Assembly (NCBI RefSeq): GCF_000341735.1 | Contig: NZ_KB455575.1 | Coordinates: 4,931,458-4,984,547, forward strand | Source: Methylotuvimicrobium buryatense 5G | Lineage (GTDB): Bacteria > Pseudomonadota > Gammaproteobacteria > Methylococcales > Methylomonadaceae | Reading direction: 5' to 3' | Length of the DNA: 53,090 bases | Part shown: piece after piece, positions 16,245 to 25,643 of the stretch | How positions within the stretch are numbered: the first letter of the stretch is position 1 | Layout of the letters: every line of letters starts with the position of its first letter | Notes under the pieces: generated by a model | What the model was told of the DNA's origin: nothing | What the model saw: the letters and a program-made list of their open reading frames with translations, nothing else | The model's database searches: none | Translations under genes and position numbers: made by a program

Positions 16245-17636
16245 TTATTTCCCAGCTTTGCCCTTCAACGCATGACTCGCCAAGTTTTTACCCAAGTCCC
16301 AAATCGTGCCCGGTACTTGATGCGTAGCGGCGATGGTTTGGTCGAAGGCGTTGATGATGTGATCGCGGTCTTTTTGCGTTAAGGTTAGCGGCGGCAGCAG
16401 TTTGACGACGTTCATGCCGTGTCCGGCGACTTGCGTCAGAATCCGGTGGTCCTTGAATAGCGGTATTGTGATCATTTGACAGAACAGCCCTTTGTTGGCG
16501 GCTTCCAGCATTGCCCAGGCGGCTTTCAAAGTCAGGCTTTTCGGGGCGTGGAATTCGATCGCGATCATCGAGCCTTTGCCGCGCGCTTCTTTCAAGAATT
16601 CGTATTTTGTCGACAAGGCGTTCAGGCTGGCGATGATGTCGTTGCCGACTGTCGCGCTTTGTTCAACCAAATTTTCCGATTTGATGACTTCAAGACCGGC
16701 CAGCCCTGCGGCCATCGCCATGTTGTTTTTGGAAAAAGTCGACCCATGCACGACTGCGCGGTCCATGCGATTGAATACCGTGTCCATGATGTGCTGCGTC
16801 ATCGCGACCGCGCCGACCGGGACGAAACCGCCGGATAGGGCTTTGGACATCAGGATCATATCGGGCTTGGCGCCGTAATGATCGATCGCCCAGAATTTAC
16901 CGGTGCGACCGATACCGGTTTGGATTTCGTCGGCGACGAACAGCGTTCCATATTTTTTACAGAGGCGTTCGACTTCGACAAGGTAGTTGTCGTCGGGCAG
17001 GTTGACGCCCTTGCCTTGTATCGGTTCGACGATGAAGGCGGCAACGTCTTTGTTGCTTAGGGCTTGTTCGAGTGCCGCTAAGTCGTTGAACGGTATCGCA
17101 ATGCATTCGGGCAGGAGCGGGCCGAAGCCTTCTCGGAAGATTTTTTCGCCGTTCAGCGAGAGCGCGCCCATGGTTAAGCCGTGATAACCGTGCTCGCAAT
17201 AGACGATTTTCGAGCGTTTGGTGGTGTAGCGCGCGAATTTGATCGCGGCCTCGACCGCCTCGGTGCCCGAGTTGCAAAAAAACATTTTTTCGAGATTTTC
17301 CGGCGTCGTCGTCAAGATTTCTTTGGCCAGTAAGCCGCTCAATATTGAGACGTCGAGTTGTACCAGGTTGGGCAATTCGAGCGTCAAAGTTTCTTGTAAC
17401 GCGCTGATTACGGTCGGGTGGTTGCGGCCGATCGCGAATACGCCGAAGCCGCTCAACAGGTCGAGATATTCGTTGCCTTGTTCGTCGTAGAGATATTGGC
17501 CAACCGCGCGTTTGTAATTGCGGTCGTATCCGATTGTTTTTAAAACGCGAACCATTTGATTATTCAAATGTTTTTCATGCAACTCAAATTTATCTTCACT
17601 GTGTTGCGCTAATAGCTCGGCTATGCTGAAAGACAT
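16245..17636 (-). CDS. hpnO: Hopanoid aminotransferase HpnO
   Basis: 463 residues, a class III PLP-dependent aminotransferase. CNSGTEA (121-127) binds phosphate, D236 in VADEIQTG contacts the cofactor, and K265 in MSKALSGG is the expected PLP lysine. AGAGGT lies 6 bases before the ATG. HpnO is known to convert ribosylhopane-derived intermediates to aminobacteriohopanetriol, the amino-hopanoid abundant in methanotrophs. Position supports the call: it follows hpnN by 16 bases at the end of the sqs-shc-hpnG-hpnN-hpnO unit. An acetylornithine-type role is the alternative, made unlikely by context. Confidence 0.9.
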   Translation of the reverse strand: MSFSIAELLAQHSEDKFELHEKHLNNQMVRVLKTIGYDRNYKRAVGQYLYDEQGNEYLDLLSGFGVFAIGRNHPTVISALQETLTLELPNLVQLDVSILSGLLAKEILTTTPENLEKMFFCNSGTEAVEAAIKFARYTTKRSKIVYCEHGYHGLTMGALSLNGEKIFREGFGPLLPECIAIPFNDLAALEQALSNKDVAAFIVEPIQGKGVNLPDDNYLVEVERLCKKYGTLFVADEIQTGIGRTGKFWAIDHYGAKPDMILMSKALSGGFVPVGAVAMTQHIMDTVFNRMDRAVVHGSTFSKNNMAMAAGLAGLEVIKSENLVEQSATVGNDIIASLNALSTKYEFLKEARGKGSMIAIEFHAPKSLTLKAAWAMLEAANKGLFCQMITIPLFKDHRILTQVAGHGMNVVKLLPPLTLTQKDRDHIINAFDQTIAATHQVPGTIWDLGKNLASHALKGKAGK

Positions 17637-17652
17637 AAAAAGACCTCTAAAT

Positions 17653-20268
17653 TTATATTTTGTGCCGGCTAAATGCAGGCAGCACGATTAACGTGCAAAT
17701 GATGGTGAAAGATATGCCGATCGCCAGTAACAAGCCCATGCTGGATGTGCCTGGATGAGGCGTGAAGGCAAGACTGGAAAAACTGCATAAGGTTGTTAAA
17801 GAACTGAATAGGACGCCTCGCGCGGTGCTGCTTTGCAGCAGATCGACGCCGTTCGACCAGTGACTGTTCAGTCGGTGCACGACATGAATGCCGCTGTCGA
17901 CGCCCATGCCCATCAGTAGCGGCAGGGCGATGATGTTGGCGAAATTAAACGGATTGTTGAGCAAGACATTGGTCGCTCCGGTCAATAAGGTCGCAAGCAG
18001 TAACGATCCGATCATCAATAGCGTATCGCGGATGTTTTTCGTAATTATCAGCATGAGCACGACGATCGCCGCGAATGCGCAAGCGAAGGCTTCGACAAAT
18101 GACAGGATGATCGCGTCGCCGGAGGCTTTATCAATAATCGGCAGGCCTGAGACGCTTGCATCGATGCTTTGTACGTCAGTGACGAAGGCTTCCCGGTGAC
18201 TGACGATGTTCAGGTTTTGCTCCGGCGTGACCATGATTTTATAAAGGCCGGTTTTACTTTGCCAATGGTCGGTTATGTAAGGCGGCAGGTCTTCCAGGTC
18301 GTAAGCTTGGGCGGTCAAACTGATGCTCAAGCGCTGCATCGTATAAGGCAGCAGGCCCAATATGTTTTGTTCCAATTGGCTGTATTCGGCATCCGGTTCG
18401 GGTTGCCGGTCGGCAAATTCGATATAGCTGTCGATTCGTGCGAGTAAGGTTTCAAGTACCGGAATCGGGACAGCGGTCGTTGCTTCGTCAATGGCTTTTT
18501 GTAATGTAACGGCGAAACGAATCGCGGCATCGCGCTGATCGTTGGCAAGCAACGGTTTACCGAATTGTTTGAGTTGGGCGCCGAGAATCATGTCCAGCTC
18601 TTCGATTCGATAGAGTTTGTCCTCTTGATCGCCGGCGACAAAGCTTGAAAGGGTGAGTGCTTCATGAGTCGATGGCAGGGCCCGTAATGCTTCCGCGCGC
18701 CGGTCGGCTTCCTCTAGACTGTCTGCAAGACCGGTCAGCGAATAAGGCGATTCGTTGCGTGACGACAAGAGTTCCTTGAATGTCGAGGCCGATTCGCGGC
18801 TGGGGTCGCGTAAGTTGAATGTGCTGGAATCGAACTCCAATTGCGTGAGTATCGCGGCCGAGGCAATGGCAAGCAGTATGCTGGCGACTCTGATCGCTTT
18901 GGCATGACGAAACGGAAAATGGGCGATGGCCGATGATAGTTGCGAGGATCTAAACGGGGCGGTTTTGCCCAGCGGCATGACTTTTAATAATGCGGGGACG
19001 ATCGATAATGAAAGCCCCAGGCCGATGAACATGCCGGCACTGGAAATAATGCCTAATTCAGATACGCCGGAGTAGTCGGTCGGAATGAATCCGAGAAAGC
19101 CGATGGCGGTGGTCAATGCGCATAAAAACAAGGAGAAACCGATGCTGTTGATGCTTTCGGTAATCGCGCCTTCATTGTTCATGCCGGCTGCACGGCATTC
19201 ACGGTAGCGTAGGCACAAATGCGTGGCATAGTCGACGCCGAGTCCGATATACAACACGGCAAAGGCGACCGATATAATATTCAAGTGTCCGACCGCGAGT
19301 GTGGCGAAACCGGCGGTCAGAATCAGGCCCATGATCAGTGCGATCAATGTCGTCAAGAGTAGTTTGACTGAGCGGAAGCTCAACCATAGCGAGGCGCAAA
19401 CAAGAAGTAGCGACAAGATGCCCGAAATAATCGCGCCTTCACTGACTGTTTCGAGTTCTTCGTGTTGTAGAGCGGTTTCGCCTGTAATTCTGATGCGGAC
19501 TGCAGGGTTTTCCTGCATGATCGATTGACTCACGGCTCGGGCAACCGAAAGTGCAAAATCCGCGGGCATGATGTCGGTAAAAATCAGTTTAGGTTTGGCA
19601 ATGACGATCGAGCGTTTAGACTCGGTGTTGAGTCGGTGGTCGGCCAGTAGGTTTTGCCAGGATAAAAAACGAGGGTTCCGATTGAGTCGACGGTCGATTG
19701 TGTCGTCAATCGCGGACAGCAGCGGGGTAAGATTCATCGGCAAGGACTTGTCTTTTTCCGCGAGCGCTTGGCGAATGATTTCGAATAAGCCTTCCAGATT
19801 GTAATGTTGCGCGAGATAGCCGATGAACGGTTGGGCATCGGTGAGTTTTTTCGACAGATCGTCTAACTCGTCAAGGCTTAGGAATAATAAGGCTTGTTGT
19901 TTAAAAAATGCATTATCGGTCGGTATTATTGCCGACTCGAAGTGTTCCTTGTCGCGGCTTAGACGCTGTGCGAGTTCGGCGGCGGCTTGGGAGATTTGTT
20001 CCGGGGTTTCTCCGTCGACCACCAACATGATCGCGGCGGCGTCTTCGGGAAAGGCGTCGTTCAGGCGAAAGCGATTGACCTGAAAGGGTAAGTCCGGCGA
20101 CAACATTTGCGTCGTATCGGTATTGAATCCGAGGTTGTTGATCGTGTAATGCAGGCTAAGACCGCACAGAGTCGCGGTCAGAATTAGCAAAGTCCACGGA
20201 AAACGCACGACTTGGCGGTCCCACCATAGTAATAATCTGTGAATAAGGGTGTCGTGATGCTGAGTCAT
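17653..20268 (-). CDS. hpnN: Hopanoid transporter HpnN (RND family)
   Basis: 871 residues with RND/MMPL architecture. An N-terminal helix (WTLLILTATLCGLSLHYTI) is followed by a periplasmic domain, a helix bundle with GLGVDYATHLCLRY, a second helix and periplasmic domain, and a second bundle with GMGVDSGIHVVHRL. HpnN in other bacteria moves hopanoids from the inner to the outer membrane. It lies between hpnG and hpnO in one direction with short gaps. A second RND protein in this window (7898-10189) is distinct and shorter. Confidence 0.92.
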   Translation of the reverse strand: MTQHHDTLIHRLLLWWDRQVVRFPWTLLILTATLCGLSLHYTINNLGFNTDTTQMLSPDLPFQVNRFRLNDAFPEDAAAIMLVVDGETPEQISQAAAELAQRLSRDKEHFESAIIPTDNAFFKQQALLFLSLDELDDLSKKLTDAQPFIGYLAQHYNLEGLFEIIRQALAEKDKSLPMNLTPLLSAIDDTIDRRLNRNPRFLSWQNLLADHRLNTESKRSIVIAKPKLIFTDIMPADFALSVARAVSQSIMQENPAVRIRITGETALQHEELETVSEGAIISGILSLLLVCASLWLSFRSVKLLLTTLIALIMGLILTAGFATLAVGHLNIISVAFAVLYIGLGVDYATHLCLRYRECRAAGMNNEGAITESINSIGFSLFLCALTTAIGFLGFIPTDYSGVSELGIISSAGMFIGLGLSLSIVPALLKVMPLGKTAPFRSSQLSSAIAHFPFRHAKAIRVASILLAIASAAILTQLEFDSSTFNLRDPSRESASTFKELLSSRNESPYSLTGLADSLEEADRRAEALRALPSTHEALTLSSFVAGDQEDKLYRIEELDMILGAQLKQFGKPLLANDQRDAAIRFAVTLQKAIDEATTAVPIPVLETLLARIDSYIEFADRQPEPDAEYSQLEQNILGLLPYTMQRLSISLTAQAYDLEDLPPYITDHWQSKTGLYKIMVTPEQNLNIVSHREAFVTDVQSIDASVSGLPIIDKASGDAIILSFVEAFACAFAAIVVLMLIITKNIRDTLLMIGSLLLATLLTGATNVLLNNPFNFANIIALPLLMGMGVDSGIHVVHRLNSHWSNGVDLLQSSTARGVLFSSLTTLCSFSSLAFTPHPGTSSMGLLLAIGISFTIICTLIVLPAFSRHKI

Positions 20269-20287
20269 GCCGGCGGTGCGCGGATTT

Positions 20288-20992
20288 TTAGTTAACGATT
20301 GATGGCAGCCAAATCGATGCGGCCTGTTTCAATGTTTTTTGCGATGCATGAAAGTGCCGGCCTAATTGTATCAGGCTTGGTAATTCTAAGGGATGTTTGA
20401 TTAGATGGTTAAGCAGTTTGGCGATATTGACCTCGCCGTCCTGGTCCAAGGCGTGCGCGACGGCTTTAGGTAGGCTCATGTCGGCGGGGTCTGCGATCGA
20501 TCGAATTGCTAGAAAATCGATTCGGCGAGCCTTGGCGATTTTGGCGATGGCAACGCTTTCCATGTCCAGGGCCGCGGCACCGGTTTTTCGATGGATCTCT
20601 TGTTTATCCATGCTTGTGACGACAAGCGTTTTGCTGGACGCTAGGCTGATATGCGCGACAGGATTAAGCGGGTTTAATAGCGTTTGCATTTCAGCAAGCC
20701 ATGGCGAGCGGATGTCGATGCTTTCCAGGTCATCGCTAATGAGTTGTTCGGGTAGGGTTAGGTTGCCTGGGCGCAAGCCAGGTGCGAGCGCGGCGGCACA
20801 ACCCCAGCTTATCAGGCGTTCGGCACCTTGATCGAGCAGTTGTTCAGCGGCTTGCTTGGCATTTTTCGGGCCGGCGCCGGATTGAATGATAAGGATATTT
20901 TCGGCGATGACGTGACAGCACCCTTTCTTCGGTTTGGCCGAAGTCAGGGTGCTTAGTTCTTCCGGTAGGGCGGCAATAATCCCCGTGATCAC
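20288..20992 (-). CDS. hpnG: Adenosylhopane nucleosidase HpnG
   Basis: 234 residues of the PNP/MTA-nucleosidase phosphorylase fold: MITGIIAALPEEL start, then IIQSGAGPKNA, and LDMESVAIAKIAK near residue 140, which carries the conserved ME pair that binds ribose. HpnG is known to remove adenine from adenosylhopane made by HpnH, giving ribosyl or phosphoribosyl hopane. Its ATG overlaps the shc stop codon by four bases (ATGA), so the two are translationally coupled. Confidence 0.9.
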   Translation of the reverse strand: MITGIIAALPEELSTLTSAKPKKGCCHVIAENILIIQSGAGPKNAKQAAEQLLDQGAERLISWGCAAALAPGLRPGNLTLPEQLISDDLESIDIRSPWLAEMQTLLNPLNPVAHISLASSKTLVVTSMDKQEIHRKTGAAALDMESVAIAKIAKARRIDFLAIRSIADPADMSLPKAVAHALDQDGEVNIAKLLNHLIKHPLELPSLIQLGRHFHASQKTLKQAASIWLPSIVN

Positions 20993-22947
20993 GAGTTATT
21001 GATCGCGTTACGGTATTTAGCTAAGGCCCACAACGGGAAGAATTTATCGTAGCCGTGGTATTTCAAATAAAACACTCTTGGAAAACCGGGAGCGGTAAAG
21101 CATTTGTCGTTCCAGCTACCGTCGGTCAACTGGGTTTTCATTAGAAATTCGACGCCGGCTTTGACTTCCGGGCTATGCGCTTCGCCGGCCGCAATCAAGC
21201 CGATAATGGCCCAGGCGGTTTGAAACGCAGTGCTGAAGCGATATTTTCCGCGAAAGTTTTGTTCGTCATGATAACTGAAGTTGTCCTCGCCCCAGCCGCC
21301 ATCTTCGCGTTGCACGCTTTTCAGCCATCTTGCCGCGTTGACATACATCGGGTCGGTTTTAGGAACATCGGTTTGTTCTAGGCCCAATAATACCGACCAG
21401 GTGCCGTAGATATAGTTGGTTCCCCAGCGTCCGAACCAAGAGCCGTCCGCTTCTTGTTCGCTACGAATATAGTCGATTGTGCGTTGCAGTGCCGGGCGGT
21501 ATTCGTCGTGACCTTTTGCAACGCGTGCCATCAGCATCGCGCAACGCGCGCTGACGTCGACCGTGGGCGGGTCGAGTAATGCGCCGTGGTCCGCGAACGG
21601 AATTTCGTTCAAGTAATAATAAGTGTTGTCGACATCGAATGCGCCGTAGCCGCCGTTTTCCGATTGCATGCCGACGATCCAGCGTGTAGCCCGGTGTATC
21701 GATTCGTCCAACTCGGGCAGATTAGAATCGGCCATGGCGAACGCAACCAGTCCGGTGTCGTCGACATCGGGATAGTGTGGATTGGCATATTGAAACGCCC
21801 AGCCTCCGCCTTTCAATTCGGGTTTGGTTACTTGCCAGTCGCCCGGTTCGTCTATCAATTGCTTGGATTTTAGCCAATCATAGGCGCGAATCAACGCGTC
21901 GCGATTGCCGTTTTTGTCGACTTCTTGCAAAGCTAGGGCTGTTAGGCCGGTATCCCAGACGGGCGACAGGCACGGTTGGCAATAGGCGTCGTGTTCGTTG
22001 ATGACCAGCAATTTGTCGATCGCTTTGCGAGCCGTAACGACCAGTTCATGATCTTTCGGCATGCCGAGCAGCAGCATCGCTTCGTAAGCATTGACCATGG
22101 CCGGGAAAATTCCGCCCAAGCCGTCTTCCCCGTTCAGGCGTTCGATAAACCAATCTTGGGCTCTGTCGAGCGCTTTTTGGTGCATGCTTTGAGGAATCAG
22201 CGGACGCGTCACGCGGCCGAGCTTGTCCAGCATCAAGAAAAACTTGTTCAGCGCGGTCCGTTCCGGAAAATAGTGTTTTTCCTTATCCGGATGAACGACG
22301 AACAGTTCTAGAATGTCGACTTTATTCGGGTTTTTCGCGGTCGCTTTTTCTGAGCACAGAACGAACAACGGCACCATGACAGTTCTAGACCAATAGGAAA
22401 CCTTATCCAAATGGAACGGAAACCATTTCGGAAGCAGCATGATTTCGACTGGAATATAAGGCACTCCGCGCCAAGGCAGTTGTTCGAATATCGCTAGTGC
22501 GATGCGCGTGAAGACATTGGCTCTGGCCGCGCCGCCTTGACTCAGAATGTAATTTCTGAGTTTTTGCATGTGCGGCGCATCGATCGAATCGCCGGCCATT
22601 TTCAGTGCATAATAAACTTTGACGCTGCCGCTGATATCGCCTGGGCCGCCGGTAAATAGCGGGTAGCTGCCATCCTCGGATTGGCGCGATCTTAGGTAAT
22701 TGGCAATCTTGGCTTGCAGTACTTCGTCGATTTCGCCCAAATAGTGCATCATCATGATGTATTCGGACGGAATCGTGCAATCGGCTTCCAATTCGAAAAT
22801 CCAATGGCCGTCTGGTTGCTGCAGCTTTAGCAGGTAATCCTGCGCCTTGCCGATGGCTTTGCTTAAATCGTTCGGTTTGGCGACGATGGCCGTGGCGGAA
22901 CTGGGCAAGTCGCGCGTGTTGATCTCTGTAGTGGCGTCGGTGAACAT
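20989..22947 (-). CDS. shc: Squalene-hopene cyclase
   Basis: 652 residues, close to the usual family size. The catalytic DxDD motif is D394-V-D-D397. Several QW repeats are visible (QQPDGHWIFE, QSENGGYGAF, QEADGSWFGRW, QREDGGWGED, QLTDGSWND). The enzyme is a monotopic membrane protein that folds squalene into hopene and hopanol in one proton-started cascade. It begins 10 bases after the squalene synthase gene and overlaps hpnG, so enzyme order matches pathway order. Confidence 0.97.
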   Translation of the reverse strand: MFTDATTEINTRDLPSSATAIVAKPNDLSKAIGKAQDYLLKLQQPDGHWIFELEADCTIPSEYIMMMHYLGEIDEVLQAKIANYLRSRQSEDGSYPLFTGGPGDISGSVKVYYALKMAGDSIDAPHMQKLRNYILSQGGAARANVFTRIALAIFEQLPWRGVPYIPVEIMLLPKWFPFHLDKVSYWSRTVMVPLFVLCSEKATAKNPNKVDILELFVVHPDKEKHYFPERTALNKFFLMLDKLGRVTRPLIPQSMHQKALDRAQDWFIERLNGEDGLGGIFPAMVNAYEAMLLLGMPKDHELVVTARKAIDKLLVINEHDAYCQPCLSPVWDTGLTALALQEVDKNGNRDALIRAYDWLKSKQLIDEPGDWQVTKPELKGGGWAFQYANPHYPDVDDTGLVAFAMADSNLPELDESIHRATRWIVGMQSENGGYGAFDVDNTYYYLNEIPFADHGALLDPPTVDVSARCAMLMARVAKGHDEYRPALQRTIDYIRSEQEADGSWFGRWGTNYIYGTWSVLLGLEQTDVPKTDPMYVNAARWLKSVQREDGGWGEDNFSYHDEQNFRGKYRFSTAFQTAWAIIGLIAAGEAHSPEVKAGVEFLMKTQLTDGSWNDKCFTAPGFPRVFYLKYHGYDKFFPLWALAKYRNAINNS

Positions 22948-22957
22948 AATGCTTCCT

Positions 22958-24058
22958 TTATAGTGCTGACTTAGCTTTCAGGGATTGTGGGTGGTAAGTC
23001 CAATCGGGCGATTCGAGCCCGCGGCTGGTCAGATTAAACAATAAGGACAGCAGCAGGTTGCTGCGCCCGGTAAGACGAGTCGTTAAGATGGTTGCCTTGA
23101 CACTGTTTCGAGTGATCTTGACTTGGTTGGATTGCTTGAAATCCAAGTTTTGCTTGATTTTTCGCAAGGTCAGGACCGCCATGCCAAGCGCCCATAGGCA
23201 GAAGTTTCTAATTCCGGTTTCGTGCGACGGAATCAGCTGCGTATAAGCGAGTGCGTTACTTAGGTGGCCGTGCGCGATGCTGATTAGGTGTTCAAGGCCT
23301 TTTCGGAAGTTCTCGTCGTCAGTTTCCGGCGTCAACGTGGATAAGTCGAAACCGGTCTCGTCGAAAATGTCTTGGGGCAGCCAACAAACATCTCGGCCGG
23401 CGTCGTCCCATATATCCTTGAGGATGTTGGTCATTTGCAAGCCTTGTCCGAACGATACCGAGAGTTCGAGTAGGCGCTCTCTATGAGTCGCTATTTCGGG
23501 CGAGTAATGGCAAAACAGTTTGGCGAGCATTTCGCCGACACAGCCGGCTACGTAATAGCAGTATTTATCCATGTCGGCCATGGTCGGCAGTCCGTTGCTT
23601 AGGTTTTGCGCCTGAAAGATCGGCATGCCTTGTGCCATTGTTTCGACGCAAGTCGCCAGCGCTTCAATTTGTTGCGGATCGAACGAATGCGTGATTTGAA
23701 TGACGCGTGGCGTCAGGCCGATCAGCGTATGTTCGGCCGGAATGGTTTGCTCCGACAATAAGGGGGCTAGGTCGGCGGCAAAATCACTCGCGCCATGGCC
23801 GGTCTTGACAGTTTCGATGAAACGTTCGCAGAAGATTTTTTTTTGGTCGGGGCTTAGGGAAACTTCGTCTTCAACGGTGTCGACAATTCGGCACAGTAGA
23901 TAGGCATTGGCTACCGGGCGATAGAGATTTTCCGGTAGCTGCGGAATAGTCAGCGCAAACGTCCTGGAGACGCCTTCAAGCAGCAGTGCTTGAAATTCAT
24001 CGTCGGATAGGCCGGTTAATGACTCCGGTTTGTCCAGTGTCGGTTGTAATGCGCTCAT
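22958..24058 (-). CDS. Squalene synthase (farnesyl-diphosphate farnesyltransferase)
   Basis: 366 residues of the trans-isoprenyl head-to-head synthase family. The two aspartate-rich regions are DTVEDE (near residue 58) and TNILKDIWDDAGRD. The size and the DTVEDE form resemble the one-enzyme eukaryote-like squalene synthase also known from Methylococcus, rather than the three-enzyme HpnC/HpnD/HpnE route; no hpnC, hpnD or hpnE is in the window. It heads the minus-strand hopanoid unit. A C-terminal hydrophobic stretch (TGRSNLLLSLLFNLTS) may be a weak membrane contact. A phytoene synthase role is the alternative but does not fit the context. Confidence 0.9.
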   Translation of the reverse strand: MSALQPTLDKPESLTGLSDDEFQALLLEGVSRTFALTIPQLPENLYRPVANAYLLCRIVDTVEDEVSLSPDQKKIFCERFIETVKTGHGASDFAADLAPLLSEQTIPAEHTLIGLTPRVIQITHSFDPQQIEALATCVETMAQGMPIFQAQNLSNGLPTMADMDKYCYYVAGCVGEMLAKLFCHYSPEIATHRERLLELSVSFGQGLQMTNILKDIWDDAGRDVCWLPQDIFDETGFDLSTLTPETDDENFRKGLEHLISIAHGHLSNALAYTQLIPSHETGIRNFCLWALGMAVLTLRKIKQNLDFKQSNQVKITRNSVKATILTTRLTGRSNLLLSLLFNLTSRGLESPDWTYHPQSLKAKSAL

Positions 24059-24530
24059 GATTATTTTCTAAGATTTCGTCTTGATAGTTTTGGAAACAGA
24101 CTTGAGTTAACGGCAATGATAGACTGTTTGTTGGTATTTTGCAAAGCAATGTTGTTTTCTAGCCAATATGAGTAAAATCCTATGCTCCAGCTCTGTTATA
24201 TAGAATAAAAATCAATTATTTAAAAGTTTGTGTTGCATTTTTGCAAATAGGTCGCAATGTACCCCTGTTTAGCTCTTAATGCGATAAAATTGTGCTAAAA
24301 CTGGAGTCAATACCGAAAAGATAGTATTCTACTTGCAAATCTATAAATGATTGTAATCTATAAGGACTTATATTTCAGGTGGGTTTTTTTGATTCGCCGA
24401 CAGTCGTTTTCACGGAAGGATGCATGGTATTTTTGGTCTGTTGCAAGTATGCAACAGATCGTTTTTCTGTTTTATGAGGCTCGATTATGATCGGCCTTAC
24501 TTGTATTCAGTCACTATGGAGGATATGCCC
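24059..24530. promoter_or_regulatory. Divergent promoter region between sqs and hpnH
   Basis: 472 bases, AT-rich and repeat-free, which is unusual for this window and fits a maintained regulatory region. It must supply promoters in both directions. The hpnH side contains an inverted repeat (24437-24458). I cannot assign reliable -10/-35 pairs. Confidence 0.5.
24437..24458 (+). promoter_or_regulatory. Perfect 9-bp inverted repeat in the hpnH leader
   Basis: TCTGTTGCA and TGCAACAGA are perfect inverted arms with AGTA between. The downstream sequence CGTTTTTCTGTTTT is U-rich, so in RNA this could act as an attenuator or weak terminator. As DNA it could be an operator. It ends 72 bases before the chosen hpnH start. 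Confidence 0.5.
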
Positions 24531-25643
24531 GTGGGTGTGCCATTACGTCAGCAGTTAGCAGTTGGTAGTTATCTTATTAAGCAAAAACTGAAAGGGGCTA
24601 AAAAATATCCTTTGGTTTTAATGCTCGAGCCCTTGTTTCGATGCAATCTGGCTTGCGCGGGATGCGGAAAGATCGACTATCCGGATGATATTTTAGATAA
24701 GCGTTTATCGGTCGAGGAATGTTTGCAAGCGGTCGACGAATGTGATGCGCCAATGGTTTCGATTCCCGGTGGCGAACCGTTAATTCATAAAGATATGCCG
24801 GCAATTGTCGAAGGCATCGTCGCAAGAAAGAAATTCGTCTATTTATGCACGAATGCACTCTTATTGAAAAAGAAGATCGATGACTATAAACCGTCGCCTT
24901 ATTTGACTTTTTCCATTCATTTAGATGGTAATAAAGAAAGACACGATGCATCGGTTTGTCAAGACGGCGTGTTCGATAGAGCGGTTGAAGCGATCAAGTT
25001 AGCGCTCGATAAAGGTTTTAGGGTCACGATCAATTGCACGCTGTTTCAAGGAGAGCAAGCGAAAGAAGTGGCCGAGTTTTTGGATTATGCGATGGAATTG
25101 GGCGTCGAAGGCATTACGATAGCGCCGGGATTTAGTTACGAACGCGCGCCGCAACAAGATATCTTCATCAAAGGACGCGATGTCAAGGAATTATTCCGGG
25201 GTATTTTCAAGATCGGCAAGAATCGTAAATGGAAATTGAATCATTCGTCGCTCTATTTGGACTTTTTGGCCGGTAATCAAAGCTATAATTGTACGCCATG
25301 GGGCAATCCGACCCGCAATGTATTCGGTTGGCAAAAGCCTTGCTATTTGTTGTCCGATGAAGGTTATGCCGAAACTTTCCAGCAATTGCTCGATGAAACG
25401 CCTTGGGAAAAATACGGTACTTCGAAAAATCCGAAATGCGCGAGTTGCATGGCGCATTGCGGCTACGAGGCAACGGCCGTAGAAGATATGATGAAAAACC
25501 CGATTAAAGGTCTATTGACAGCGATCAGAGGGCCTAAAACCGAAGGCGACATGGTTCCCGAGCCGGTTCCTGTTTATGCAAATGAAAAGCCGTCTTCCGG
25601 TCTCGCGGGCATTCCTATTACCGTCGAGGCGATGGATTCCTAA
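24531..25643 (+). CDS. hpnH: Adenosylhopane synthase HpnH (radical SAM)
   Basis: 370 residues from GTG 24531. That start is preferred because GGAGG (24518-24522) lies 8 bases upstream and the product then begins MGVPLRQQLAVG, like typical HpnH proteins. The in-frame ATG at 24525 is too close to the ribosome site, and upstream ATGs would add an unrelated 37-residue tail. The radical SAM cluster C38-x3-C42-x2-C45 sits in CNLACAGCGKIDYP, followed by SIPGGEPL. HpnH adds a 5'-deoxyadenosyl group to diploptene, the first step of side-chain extension. It is transcribed away from the sqs-shc unit. Confidence 0.95.
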   Translation: MGVPLRQQLAVGSYLIKQKLKGAKKYPLVLMLEPLFRCNLACAGCGKIDYPDDILDKRLSVEECLQAVDECDAPMVSIPGGEPLIHKDMPAIVEGIVARKKFVYLCTNALLLKKKIDDYKPSPYLTFSIHLDGNKERHDASVCQDGVFDRAVEAIKLALDKGFRVTINCTLFQGEQAKEVAEFLDYAMELGVEGITIAPGFSYERAPQQDIFIKGRDVKELFRGIFKIGKNRKWKLNHSSLYLDFLAGNQSYNCTPWGNPTRNVFGWQKPCYLLSDEGYAETFQQLLDETPWEKYGTSKNPKCASCMAHCGYEATAVEDMMKNPIKGLLTAIRGPKTEGDMVPEPVPVYANEKPSSGLAGIPITVEAMDS

